Notes under the pieces: model-generated
Told to the model about the DNA's origin: nothing
Databases searched by the model: none
Seen by the model: the letters and a program-made list of their open reading frames with translations, nothing else
NCBI GenBank assembly: GCA_964643145.1
Contig: CAZXPG010000005.1
Span: forward strand, 1-56,006
Length of the DNA: 56,006 bases
Reading direction: 5' to 3'
DNA from: CAZXPG01 sp964643145
GTDB lineage: Bacteria > Pseudomonadota > Alphaproteobacteria > Rickettsiales > Arcanibacteraceae
Program-made: the position numbers and the translations under genes
Part shown: positions 1 to 8,026 of the stretch, one piece after another
Layout: the number at the start of each line of letters is the position of its first letter
How positions within the stretch are numbered: the first letter of the stretch is position 1

Positions 1-56
1 TACCAAAAATGCTATGCTAAACCAAACCGTTGCACTTCATCCTTGAAACCGCCTTT

Positions 57-75
57 GCTTATCCAAAACTGAGGT
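57..75. repeat. Right arm of a palindromic mobile repeat, left part degraded or outside the window
   Basis: Bases 57-75 match the right arm (GCTTATCCAAAACTGAGGT) of the palindrome found about nine times in this window, with the TTT loop just before it at 54-56. The left arm is missing. The first bases of the window (TACCAAAAAT) resemble an inner arm of the larger form between aroE and coaE, so this may be the right end of a long copy that starts before the window. The flank after it begins with TA, as at all other copies. Confidence 0.7.
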
Positions 76-108
76 TATATTATGGTAGCATCTTAGTATA
101 TAAAATTG

Positions 109-153
109 TGAACGTAGTGAACACAAAGCCCCACTAGACTCTAAACTCTAACC
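109..153. repeat. Degraded copy of the AGACTCTA repeat family
   Basis: This stretch (GTGAAC, AAAGCCCCACTAGACTCT, AAACTCTAAC) aligns with the spacer and right arm of the palindrome at 3721-3789 (GCGAAGTCCCACCAGACTCT and so on) with scattered mismatches. No left arm is visible. It lies upstream of the type I secretion genes, while its better copy lies directly downstream of them. I saw no other gene or signal in bases 77-358. Confidence 0.5.
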
Positions 154-358
154 ACTATTTTCCGCATCCATTTTTTACATGATTTCTGCTTCTATCGCTT
201 AGTCAACGGTTCGTTGGTGGAATAAACGTCATTCTAAAAATATTTTGACGTTTATGCCTTGAATTAACTTGAACATAGATTACCTAGTAGCTTATTGTCA
301 TATTCACGCAAATAGGCCTTGGCAATTTTACCTTAAACATTCCATAGTGAAGAAACCC

Positions 359-2164
359 ATGTCTAAACAGAAACTTCCTAAGACAATTCTTGATGAAGCT
401 ATTGAGAAATGCAAGAAAGCCTTTATCGTTACATTCTTTTTTGCTTTTGGTGTCAATATCTTAGCACTATCCACCTCTATTTATTCCCTGCAAGTATATG
501 ATCGGGTGATTTCCAGTGCCAGTATGGAAACGCTGCTAATGCTTTCCCTGGTAATTATGGGGATTTATGTAGCACTGAATATGCTGCAAATTGCTCGCTC
601 GTTTACATTGATTCGGGTGGGGGAGTGGCTTGATAAAACCCTGGCTCCCCAATTTCTGGCCAATTCCATTGCCAATTCCGCCATACGGCCATCCGTCGGT
701 GGTAGCCAAACGTTGCGTGATTTGAACCAGGTACGTAGCTTCCTGACCAGCACCGGCATTAACGCCTTGTTTGATGCCCCCTGGGCAATTATTTTCGTGA
801 TTGTGCTGTTCATGATCCATTTTTCTGTGGGCTGTCTTGCCTTAGTGGGGGGGGTGTTGTTGCTCGGTTGTGCCGTGCTTAATGCCTATGCCACGGATTC
901 CACCCTGAATGAAGCCAACCAGCATATGATGAAAAGCCTCAACCAAACGGAAATTGCCACGCGTAATGCCGAGTCTATTGAGGCAATGGGCATGATGTCG
1001 GCCATTGTCAAAAACTGGCAGCGTATGAATAGGCAGGCAGTTGATTTGCAATCGCTAGCCAGTAACCGTAATGGTATTATTTCGTCAGTATCTAAATTTA
1101 TCCGGTTGGTATTGCAAATGGCGGTGACCGGTATGGGGGCCTATTATGCTATTAATAATGAGATGACCGTAGGGGGGATTATTGCTAGTTCCATGCTGAT
1201 TGGCCGTGCTTTGGCTCCGGTGGAATCGGCGATTGAAGTATGGAAATCTATTAATGCCGCCCATAAAGCCTATCAACGCCTGCAAGGTTCCCTTATCAGC
1301 CTTCCTGTCCGCCATGTGTCGATGTCGCTGCCTAAGCCAGAGGGCCGGTTGTCGGTAGAAAATGTGTTCTTTGCCCCCACTTCTGCTAACGCAACCCCGG
1401 GCCAGCAGACGACGGTAAAATATAGTCTACGCGGTATTAATTTTGCCTTAGAACCTGGGGAGGCCTTGGCGATTATCGGGCCAAGTGCAGCGGGGAAATC
1501 GTCGCTTGCCCGCCTGCTTGCCGGGGTATGGAAACCGGCCTCGGGGGTGGTGAGGCTAGATAGTGCCGATGTCTATACCTGGAACCGTGACGATTTTGGC
1601 CAGCATGTTGGCTATTTGCCACAAGGGGTGGAATTATTTAACGGTACGGTGAAAGATAATATCGCCAGAATGCAGGAGGATGCTGACCCGGAAGCGGTGG
1701 TGAAGGCCGCGCAAATGGCTGGTGTGCATGAATTGATCTTGCATCTTCCCAATGGTTATGAAACGGATATTGGCGTGGGAGGCTCGGCACTCTCTGCTGG
1801 CCAGCGCCAGCGTATTGGCCTAGCGCGTGCCTTTTTTGGTGACCCGAAATTGCTGATTCTGGATGAACCTAATGCCAGCCTGGATGAAGCGGGGGAGGCG
1901 GCACTGGTGCAGGCAATCCGTCGGGCTAAGGAACATTGCATTACTACACTTCTTATTTCACACCGCCCTTCTATTCTTTCCAGTGTGGATAAAATTCTGG
2001 TATTGCAGGAAGGGGCGGTGACGGCCTTTGGCCCACGCAATGAGATAATGGCTAGGTTTGCAGCACGGCCCACCGCCGTACCGCAGGCAAGCCAAGCAGC
2101 AGGAAAAAACGCGTTGGAAGCACCGGCTGCATCCCGTCCTTCCACACAAAAAACGGGGGCATAA
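359..2164 (+). CDS. Type I secretion system permease/ATPase (PrtD/HlyB-type ABC exporter)
   Basis: Inner-membrane ABC half-transporter that energises one-step export of a protein through a periplasmic adaptor and a TolC-type channel. The N-terminal half carries several hydrophobic spans. The C-terminal nucleotide-binding domain has Walker A (GPSAAGKSS), signature (LSAGQRQRIGLARA), Walker B (LLILDEP) and the switch His (LISHRP). There is no N-terminal C39 peptidase, which fits the PrtD subgroup that exports proteins with a C-terminal signal. I chose ATG 359 (601 aa) over a TTG 30 codons upstream because the extra residues look non-coding. The stop is followed after 1 base by the HlyD gene. No TolC or recognisable substrate lies in the window, so the cargo is unknown. 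Confidence 0.9.
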   Translation: MSKQKLPKTILDEAIEKCKKAFIVTFFFAFGVNILALSTSIYSLQVYDRVISSASMETLLMLSLVIMGIYVALNMLQIARSFTLIRVGEWLDKTLAPQFLANSIANSAIRPSVGGSQTLRDLNQVRSFLTSTGINALFDAPWAIIFVIVLFMIHFSVGCLALVGGVLLLGCAVLNAYATDSTLNEANQHMMKSLNQTEIATRNAESIEAMGMMSAIVKNWQRMNRQAVDLQSLASNRNGIISSVSKFIRLVLQMAVTGMGAYYAINNEMTVGGIIASSMLIGRALAPVESAIEVWKSINAAHKAYQRLQGSLISLPVRHVSMSLPKPEGRLSVENVFFAPTSANATPGQQTTVKYSLRGINFALEPGEALAIIGPSAAGKSSLARLLAGVWKPASGVVRLDSADVYTWNRDDFGQHVGYLPQGVELFNGTVKDNIARMQEDADPEAVVKAAQMAGVHELILHLPNGYETDIGVGGSALSAGQRQRIGLARAFFGDPKLLILDEPNASLDEAGEAALVQAIRRAKEHCITTLLISHRPSILSSVDKILVLQEGAVTAFGPRNEIMARFAARPTAVPQASQAAGKNALEAPAASRPSTQKTGA

Positions 2165-2165
2165 C

Positions 2166-3713
2166 ATGTCGAATTATTCATCATCTGAAAAAAAACCATC
2201 ACCGGAACAACCATCTGATTCCGAACAACATGCGCTGACAGTGCGCAATAAATCGGTGCCACAGACAGCCCTGAATATCGCCAGTAAATCGGCGCGCAAT
2301 GTTAAAGTGTGGATTCGGGAAGAAAAATACAGCACCTATCTCGATAAGGCTGTAGATTGGGCGGATAGTGCCGCCGATTTCATGTGTAAGAAAGAGGGCA
2401 ATGACAACAGAGATGAAGTCATGCAGATGGCGCGTTCCCCTATTGTGTTCGGTATGTGGGTGGCGATTATTTTCTTTGGCTTTTTTGGCCTATGGGCGGC
2501 ATTTGCGCCGTTAGATAGTGCGGCCATTGCCCGTGGTACGGTGGTGGTGGATTCCAGCAAAAAAACCATCCAGCACTTAGAAGGCGGCATTATTGAGGAT
2601 ATTCTGGTAAAAGATGGTGATGTGGTAGAGGCCGGGCAACCGCTTGTTCGGCTGAGTCCCACTGCTGCCAAAGCGCGTCAGGATACGCTGGTAACACAGT
2701 TGCGTGCTGCCCAGGCGTTAGAAGCCCGGCTGATTGCGGAACGTGACGGCCAGAATAGTATTAGCTTTCCCGAAGAGCTGCTGCAACACCAGTCTAACCC
2801 CGAAGTGAAAAAACTGATGGATACACAGCAAAAACTCTTCACGGTGCGGCGTAATGACGTGGAAGGCAAGATCAAGGTCTTACAACAGCGTATTGCCCAG
2901 TTGCAAGACCAGATCCAGGGGGTGACGGCGCAGGCCAATGCCGCTAAAGCGCAGATGGGATATATACGCGATGAAATTGCTGTGGTGAAGAAACTACTGG
3001 AACAGGGGGATGCTAACCGTCCAAGGCTGTTGCTGTTAGAGCGTACCGAAGCGCAGCTACGCGGTTCGCAGGGGCAATATCTTGCCGAAGCCGCTAAAGC
3101 GAAGCAAACTATTACGGAAGCGGAACTGGAAATCTTGAACACCAAAAATACCCGCTTAAATGAGGTGGTGCGTGATTTGCGTGATACCCAGGTGGGGGTA
3201 GCAGATTTGCAGGAAAAAGTACGCGCCTCCACCGATGTTGCCCAGCGTTTGGTGATCACGGCACCGGTTGCAGGTATGGTGAATGGTCTGGCCTATCATA
3301 CGGTGGGTGGGGTGATTCCTCCAGGCGGCCCGATTATGGATATTGTGCCGCAGAATGATAAGCTGGTGATTGATGCCCAGGTATCGCCACAGGATATTGA
3401 TATTGTGCATGTAGGCCTAAAGGCGCGTGTTCGTCTGACTGCCTTTAAAGCCCGTACCACGCCGATATTGGAAGGAAAAGTGGTGAAACTCTCTGCCGAC
3501 CGGTTTGTTGATAAGGCAAGTGGTGCATCCTATTATGTGGCGCGGGTGGAAATTGAGAAAAAGGCCTTAGACAAGCTGACCAAAATCAAACATGCTGACC
3601 TTTACCCTGGTATGCCTGCTGATGTGCTGATTGTGGTAGGAACCCGCACGTTCTTACATTATCTGTTTAGCCCGATTACCGATACGTTCAACCACGCCTT
3701 CCGGGAGGTGTAG
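2166..3713 (+). CDS. HlyD-family periplasmic adaptor of the type I secretion system
   Basis: Membrane-fusion protein linking the ABC ATPase to the outer-membrane channel. About 130 polar N-terminal residues precede a single membrane span (around FFGFFGLWAAFAPL). Then come a lipoyl-like half (ILVKDGDVVEAGQPLVRL), a long coiled coil rich in Gln, Ala and Glu, the second lipoyl half (VITAPVAGMVNGL) and a beta-barrel C-terminus ending PADVLIVVGTRTFLHYLFSP, typical of the HlyD/PrtE group. ATG 2166 gives 515 aa. A longer in-frame reading that overlaps the ATPase gene is unlikely. The cytoplasmic N-terminal tail is longer than usual for the family. Co-transcribed with the ATPase, 1 base apart. Confidence 0.9.
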   Translation: MSNYSSSEKKPSPEQPSDSEQHALTVRNKSVPQTALNIASKSARNVKVWIREEKYSTYLDKAVDWADSAADFMCKKEGNDNRDEVMQMARSPIVFGMWVAIIFFGFFGLWAAFAPLDSAAIARGTVVVDSSKKTIQHLEGGIIEDILVKDGDVVEAGQPLVRLSPTAAKARQDTLVTQLRAAQALEARLIAERDGQNSISFPEELLQHQSNPEVKKLMDTQQKLFTVRRNDVEGKIKVLQQRIAQLQDQIQGVTAQANAAKAQMGYIRDEIAVVKKLLEQGDANRPRLLLLERTEAQLRGSQGQYLAEAAKAKQTITEAELEILNTKNTRLNEVVRDLRDTQVGVADLQEKVRASTDVAQRLVITAPVAGMVNGLAYHTVGGVIPPGGPIMDIVPQNDKLVIDAQVSPQDIDIVHVGLKARVRLTAFKARTTPILEGKVVKLSADRFVDKASGASYYVARVEIEKKALDKLTKIKHADLYPGMPADVLIVVGTRTFLHYLFSPITDTFNHAFREV

Positions 3714-3720
3714 TTATAGG

Positions 3721-3789
3721 GAGTCTAGAGTCTGGAGTCTGGCGAATGCGAAGTCCCACCAGACTCTAGACTCTAGACTCCAGACTCTC
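3721..3789. repeat. Imperfect palindrome of AGACTCTA/TCTAGAGT units
   Basis: The left arm 3721-3742 (GAGTCTAGAGTCTGGAGTCT) pairs almost perfectly with the right arm 3759-3789 around a 16-base spacer. The arms are built of repeated GTCTAGA/GTCTGGA units. There is no T-run after it, so it is not a classic terminator, although the stem could still shield the 3' end of the secretion operon. It belongs to a different family from the CTCAGTTTTGGATAAGC palindromes. A degraded relative lies at 109-153. Confidence 0.75.
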
Positions 3790-3803
3790 AAAAAGGATTC
3801 CCC

Positions 3804-4298
3804 ATGAAAAAACTATTCTGGTTTGATACAGAATTTATTGATGATAGCCATACCATAGACCTTATCAGCATAGGGATTGTGTCAGAAACTGGCAGTTATT
3901 ATGCCGTTAGTAGCGAATGCGATATCCGTAAGGCGGATAGATGGGTGCAGGAGAATGTGTTGCCCCTATTGCCAGACCGTTCCACCTGGAAGCCGCGCCA
4001 GCAGATACGCAAGGAAATTATCCAGTTTATTGGTAAGGTAACTCCAGAATTTTGGGTATATAACGGTGCCTATGACTGGGTGGCCTTCTGCCAGCTTTTT
4101 GGCCATATGCGTAACCTGCCCAAGGGATATCCTTGGTATGCTAACGACTTAAAACAGTTAGGCCATATGGTGGGCGCGCCGGAATATCCGCTTCCGGGGG
4201 ATGGCAGGCACAACGCGTTAGAAGATGCCAGATGGAATCGGGCGGCCTGGAAATTTCTGATAGATTATAAAAACAAATGGCAGGACGAAAGCTCCTAG
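3804..4298 (+). CDS. 3'-5' exoribonuclease, RNase AS-like (DEDDh)
   Basis: The 164 aa protein begins KKLFWFDTEFIDD, giving the DEDD motif I acidic pair (Asp and Glu of DTEF). Further acidic residues sit in VYNGAYDWVAFCQLF (motif II) and HNALEDARWNRAAW (motif III with the DEDDh His). This layout matches the Rv2179c/RNase AS group, which degrades adenylate-containing RNA. The target here is inferred only from the family. A good ribosome site (AAGGA) lies 9 bases before ATG 3804. The 3' end overlaps nadD by 22 bases in another frame, suggesting translational coupling. Confidence 0.75.
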   Translation: MKKLFWFDTEFIDDSHTIDLISIGIVSETGSYYAVSSECDIRKADRWVQENVLPLLPDRSTWKPRQQIRKEIIQFIGKVTPEFWVYNGAYDWVAFCQLFGHMRNLPKGYPWYANDLKQLGHMVGAPEYPLPGDGRHNALEDARWNRAAWKFLIDYKNKWQDESS

Positions 4299-4876
4299 CA
4301 GGGAGATATCAACGTATTGGCTTGCTGGGCGGTTCGTTTAACCCTGCCCATGCGGGGCATCGCGCCATAAGCATCGGCACAATGAAAGCACTAGGGCTCG
4401 ATGCCGTATGGTGGCTGGTATCACCACAAAACCCACTGAAATCCTCTAGCGATACCAAGCCTTTAGCCGAACGTGTCGCCTATGCGGAAGCTATCGCGCA
4501 ACATCCCCGTATCTGCGTGACCGATATAGAAGCTAGCCTTAGTAGTTGCTATACTGTGGATACGGTGAAATATCTTAAAAAACGCTTTCCTTCAGTGCGG
4601 TTTATATGGATAATGGGAGCCGATAATCTCGTGCAGTTTCCCTTATGGAATCGGTGGCAGGAGATTGCTCGCCTTATTCCCATTGTAATTTATGACCGTA
4701 ACCACCATATCTATAAAGGGCTTACAGGAAAAATGGCAGTGCGTTATAAACGCTACCGGTTAACAGGGCGAGAACTCCCTATGCTGGGAACCTCCGTTCC
4801 TGGCTGGGCTGTGCTCAGGCTGCGGAAACATGCGCTCTCTTCCACGGCGTTAAGAGCAGAATTTACGGGATCTTAA
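4277..4876 (+). CDS. nadD: Nicotinate-nucleotide adenylyltransferase
   Basis: Makes nicotinic acid adenine dinucleotide from NaMN and ATP in NAD synthesis. The nucleotidyltransferase signature GGSFNPAHAGHRAIS carries the HxGH-type motif near residue 25. WWLVSPQNPLK binds the nicotinate moiety, FIWIMGADNL is the conserved ADN segment, and LSSTALRAEF is the C-terminal SSTxIR-like motif. 199 aa is the usual length. The start overlaps the preceding exonuclease by 22 bases; an in-frame internal start is possible but would lie very close to the catalytic motif. The nadD-rsfS-rlmH order is common in alphaproteobacteria. Confidence 0.93.
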   Translation: MAGRKLLAGRYQRIGLLGGSFNPAHAGHRAISIGTMKALGLDAVWWLVSPQNPLKSSSDTKPLAERVAYAEAIAQHPRICVTDIEASLSSCYTVDTVKYLKKRFPSVRFIWIMGADNLVQFPLWNRWQEIARLIPIVIYDRNHHIYKGLTGKMAVRYKRYRLTGRELPMLGTSVPGWAVLRLRKHALSSTALRAEFTGS

Positions 4877-4917
4877 TATCAACACCTACAGCACGATATA
4901 TATATTTTATTACCTTT

Positions 4918-5271
4918 ATGCAAAAAACAATAAAGACAGCAGTACAGGACACCTTAAAAGACCTCATCATCGCTTCGCTGGAAGACAGTAAAGCGGAAGA
5001 TATTGTGATAATCCCGTTGGCAGGGAAAAGTGATATGGCTGACTATATGGTGATTGCCACTGGCCGGGCCGATCGTCATGTGGCTGCTATCGCCGAGCAT
5101 CTGGCGCGTGCCTTGAAAGATCAGGGGATTCTTGCCCCTGTGGAAGGGTTGAAACAGTGCGACTGGGTGCTGGTGGATGCGTTTGACGTGGTTGTCCATA
5201 TTTTCCGGCAGGAGGTGCGTGACCTCTATAAGCTGGAGAAAATGTGGCAGGCAGAATTGCCGGCAGCGTAA
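4918..5271 (+). CDS. rsfS: Ribosomal silencing factor RsfS
   Basis: RsfS binds ribosomal protein L14 and blocks 30S-50S joining when nutrients are short. The 117 aa protein has the family features: KAEDIVIIPLAGKSDMADYMVIATGRADRHV, then EGLKQCDWVLVDAFDVVVHIF and a C-terminal YKLEKMW. It follows nadD after a 41-base AT-rich gap with no obvious ribosome site, so initiation at ATG 4918 may depend on low structure. The stop is 2 bases before the rlmH start. Confidence 0.95.
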   Translation: MQKTIKTAVQDTLKDLIIASLEDSKAEDIVIIPLAGKSDMADYMVIATGRADRHVAAIAEHLARALKDQGILAPVEGLKQCDWVLVDAFDVVVHIFRQEVRDLYKLEKMWQAELPAA

Positions 5272-5273
5272 GG

Positions 5274-5735
5274 ATGCGTATTACCATTGCGGCAGTAGGC
5301 AAGCTAAGGGCATCCTCCCCTTATGCTGCCCTCATCAGCGAGTTTGCCCGCCGCACTCCTTGGGCTATCAGCTTCCGCGAGGTGGAAGAAAAAAGACCGC
5401 TGCCACCCGAACAGCTAAAAGCACGCGAAGCGGCATTATTGCTTGCCTCTGTGCCACACCATGCTAAAATTATAGTGTTGGATGAAAAAGGACAATGCCT
5501 CACCAGCAAAAGGTTCGCCGGATTGATTGCCAATTGGCAGGAGCGCGGTGAACAGTCGCTCGCCTTTTTGATTGGTGGGGCGGCAGGCCATGGTGATATG
5601 GTAAAAACCCGCGCGGATTTCATGCTTTCCTTAGGCGAAATGACATGGCCGCATATGTTAGTAAGGGGAATGCTTGTAGAACAACTCTACCGTAGCTATA
5701 CGTTGCTGGAGAACCACCCTTACCATAAAGAATAA
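5274..5735 (+). CDS. rlmH: 23S rRNA (pseudouridine1915-N3)-methyltransferase
   Basis: SPOUT-class methyltransferase acting on helix 69 of 23S rRNA. The 153 aa protein starts MRITIAAVGKLRASSPYA and contains KIIVLDEKGQCLTSKRFA. The SAM-binding knot is at LAFLIGGAAGHGDM, followed by LSLGEMTWPHMLVRGMLVEQ and the C-terminal basic/aromatic YHKE tail. I chose ATG 5274 because it follows an AAGG ribosome site and matches the family start. An upstream in-frame start at 5244 overlaps rsfS and adds 10 unsupported residues. Confidence 0.94.
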   Translation: MRITIAAVGKLRASSPYAALISEFARRTPWAISFREVEEKRPLPPEQLKAREAALLLASVPHHAKIIVLDEKGQCLTSKRFAGLIANWQERGEQSLAFLIGGAAGHGDMVKTRADFMLSLGEMTWPHMLVRGMLVEQLYRSYTLLENHPYHKE

Positions 5736-5747
5736 AGGACACATGCT

Positions 5748-5909
5748 ATGGATCAACTTCTCAGTAGCTTTACCTCTCTTTTCAGCAACCATCCGCTATG
5801 GGGGGTGGCGGCGGCCGCTTTTAGCTATTTCCTGCTTAGAAAATTCTTCTTTACGCTAGTGATACTGGTGTTTGTGGTGTTTATTGGGGCGCAATATTTA
5901 GGAAAATAG
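5748..5909 (+). CDS. Small single-span membrane protein, unknown function
   Basis: A 53-codon frame starting at ATG 5748, with AAAGGAC 9 bases upstream. The product begins MDQLLSSFTSLFSNHPLWG, followed by a hydrophobic segment and a strongly hydrophobic FFFTLVILVFVVFIGAQYLG, so one or two membrane spans are likely. It starts 12 bases after rlmH and is probably in the same transcript. I do not recognise the family. The ribosome site, spacing and composition support a real gene. Confidence 0.55.
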   Translation: MDQLLSSFTSLFSNHPLWGVAAAAFSYFLLRKFFFTLVILVFVVFIGAQYLGK

Positions 5910-5951
5910 ACGTTGCTCAGGCGCAAGAATAGTTAATTGTTATTAACATAT

Positions 5952-5980
5952 TTGTATTCAGAGAGGCATTATGCTATAAA
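5952..5980 (+). promoter_or_regulatory. Sigma-70-like promoter for the split gene at 6017
   Basis: TTGTAT (5952-5957) and TATAAA (5975-5980) are separated by 17 bases; a second TATAAT lies at 5986-5991. Inverted CAGAGA (5959-5964) and TCTCTG (5991-5996) bracket the -10 area and could be an operator. The call rests on motif match only. Confidence 0.5.
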
Positions 5981-6016
5981 AGGGGTATAATCTCTGATAT
6001 AGTAGGGTATGACAAT

Positions 6017-6906
6017 ATGATAAAAACGATTCTAATAGGGCAGATTCATGAAGATCCGGCGGCTTTTGTGGCGGCTCACCATATTATAAAGAAATGTGTA
6101 GATAATGGTGTCAAGCTTGTTTGTGGTTATGAGGATGATCGTGCATTAGCCGAGCTTATACCCTTTATTGAAGGGGACGTTTGTAGCAGAGAGCAAATCT
6201 TCGCTGCCCTTGATGAGGAGGAGAAAAATGCCATACCGGCGATCATGCCAAGGCGAAGCGGTCAGAACTACACCATTACTGATATACTTGGCAACACGAG
6301 TGGGCGGCCCGAACAACTGGCATTGCTGCATTATCTGCAAATGAATGCCATTGAGGTCGTTCCCCTTGAAGAGAAAGGGGGGCCAGAGAGACGTCAAGAG
6401 CAAAGGGCTGAATTACTTACCCTCAGTTTTGGATAAGCGTAGCTTATCCAAAACTGAGGGTAGATTATAATGCGAGGGCTACACAGGTTACGGTTTCCCC
6501 TGAGATTGGTAAGATTCAGCAGGTAAGGTTGGGGGAATTCCCAGATCTATCAAAAATTGACCCCTATATTGAAGATATTACGCCCGCTATCACCATGAAA
6601 ACAGCCGATGGCACGTCGTCCCGGACACTCGCTGCCCATCAGTGGGATGGGAAGGCACGCGACGAAGTTGGGGTTGGGAAATCGCGGTTGCTTGGCGTAA
6701 ATGATGACAGAAAATCGTCAATTCAGGGGTTAAGCGAGAATATTATTCTCCTGCCTGATCATAACCGTCCAGCAGGAACGTACCTGGCTTTTTATCCGAG
6801 CAATTACAAGGAGCAGATATTCGCTATTATGCGTCCTGAAACACAGGTTGTACACTCTAACATAGGCAATACGCTCGCTTCTGAAAATAAACAACCAATA
6901 CGTTAA
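6017..6906 (+). pseudogene. Hypothetical gene split by a palindromic repeat
   Basis: The 5' part (6017-6436) encodes about 135 natural residues starting MIKTILIGQIHEDPAAF, with a GxxH-type N-terminus loosely like ChaN/TraB-type proteins (weak inference). Its last residues (TLSFG) and stop codon come from the inserted palindrome at 6418-6462. After the repeat, an open frame in a different phase continues to 6906 (VSPEIGKIQQ to ASENKQPIR), with no good ribosome site or ATG near its start. The simplest reading is one gene of about 280 codons broken by the insertion, with a frame change. The truncated first part could still be expressed from the promoter at 5952. I do not know the function. Confidence 0.6.
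6418..6462. repeat. Palindromic mobile repeat inside a gene
   Basis: Perfect 21-bp arms (TACCCTCAGTTTTGGATAAGC and its complement) around a GTA loop. This copy reads CCCTCAG rather than ACCTCAG at both ends, so both arms carry compensating changes. No clear target duplication remains: the flanks TTACTTA and TAGATTA only partly agree. It ends the upstream reading frame. Confidence 0.9.
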
Positions 6907-6924
6907 TATAAAATATAATATTCC

Positions 6925-7944
6925 CTAACGGTTGGCACTATGGGCAAGAAGCACCACTAGACGGCTGCAAAGCAGTTGGGCGGGCTGGCCGGTTTTTTTG
7001 CATTCAGCCTCAAGCTGCGCCAGGGAACGTATGGCATGCATCAGCTTTTCCGGTGTCCATTTATGCAGCTGTTGAGTGAAAAGCGGCACTTGCTTAAAAA
7101 ATACTGGCGGTTTTAGTGACTGTATGGCCTGTGCTGCTGGAGTGCCATTCACCACTAGCATTTTCGCCTGGTGCAGCCGTAGGAAATAGCGGGATATTGC
7201 CCGGATAATAGTAATTGGGGAGGTATTCTCCCGGTAGAGACGGGAGAGTTCTACCTGTATATCTGCCGTTTTGCCAGAAGCAATATCAGCGCACATAGCG
7301 TCAAGTGAGACTTCCAGCGGCTCGCCCACACAGGCCAGCACATCATCCGCGCTAACATGGGAACTGGTGCCCATATAAAGCATAAGTTTATCCACTTCCT
7401 GCATAATCACCAGCCTGTCACCCGCTAGAAAATCGGCAAGCAAGGGCAGCACTGCTGCATCATAGGTGAAGCCATGCTGTTTCAGGTGGCTGGAAATCAC
7501 ATGATGGATGGCGGCCCCTTCTTCTTTATAGCAGGGCAGGGCAGCCAGATGCTTGGCATTCTCAACGAATTTGCGCAGTGAGGAGGTGGGGGGAAGTTCA
7601 CCGCTGGTGATAAGCAGTAAGCTATCACCTGTCATGTTCTCCAGGATTTTTTGCACGGCAGTTGGCAGGGAAGCCGGGGCATCTTTCACCCGCACCACAC
7701 GCCTGCCACCGGTAAGGCTCAAGCTGGCCAACTCATCGGCAAGCAGGGCAGGGCTATCTTTAATACTGTCATAGGAAAGTTCCGCCACCCGGAATGGGTC
7801 GTGGATATCATCCACAATTGCTTGCGAGAGTAGGCGCAAATTTTCACTGACCAGCCCACTATCTGGGCCATAAATCAACACCCCCAGTATAGCGGTGGGT
7901 GGGTTCTTAATAAAACTAGCGATATTTTGTGGAAGGATTTTCAT
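6925..7944 (-). CDS. holA: DNA polymerase III delta subunit
   Basis: Clamp-loader subunit that opens the beta sliding clamp. The 339 aa product begins MKILPQNIASFIKNPP, followed by LIYGPDSGLVSENLRLL, an atypical nucleotide-binding-fold loop typical of delta. Later come GDSLLLITSGELPPTSSLRKF, FLAGDRLVIMQEVDKLMLYMG and a helical C-terminal collar domain rich in Leu and Arg. I chose ATG 7944; a longer frame to 8067 would overlap the porin gene and adds unrelated residues. It lies 82 bases after the porin stop on the same strand. Confidence 0.88.
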   Translation of the reverse strand: MKILPQNIASFIKNPPTAILGVLIYGPDSGLVSENLRLLSQAIVDDIHDPFRVAELSYDSIKDSPALLADELASLSLTGGRRVVRVKDAPASLPTAVQKILENMTGDSLLLITSGELPPTSSLRKFVENAKHLAALPCYKEEGAAIHHVISSHLKQHGFTYDAAVLPLLADFLAGDRLVIMQEVDKLMLYMGTSSHVSADDVLACVGEPLEVSLDAMCADIASGKTADIQVELSRLYRENTSPITIIRAISRYFLRLHQAKMLVVNGTPAAQAIQSLKPPVFFKQVPLFTQQLHKWTPEKLMHAIRSLAQLEAECKKTGQPAQLLCSRLVVLLAHSANR

Positions 7945-8026
7945 AGGCACTAGCATAGTGCTACTTGTAGCATCTGGCAAGGGGGCATAAGTGCTCCCTC
8001 CTCTGCCAAAAGGAGGGAGCAGTGTA

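Noticed and set aside
2058..2165. Upstream extension of the HlyD gene
   Set aside because: It overlaps the ABC ATPase gene in another frame and adds no family-like residues; ATG 2166 fits better.
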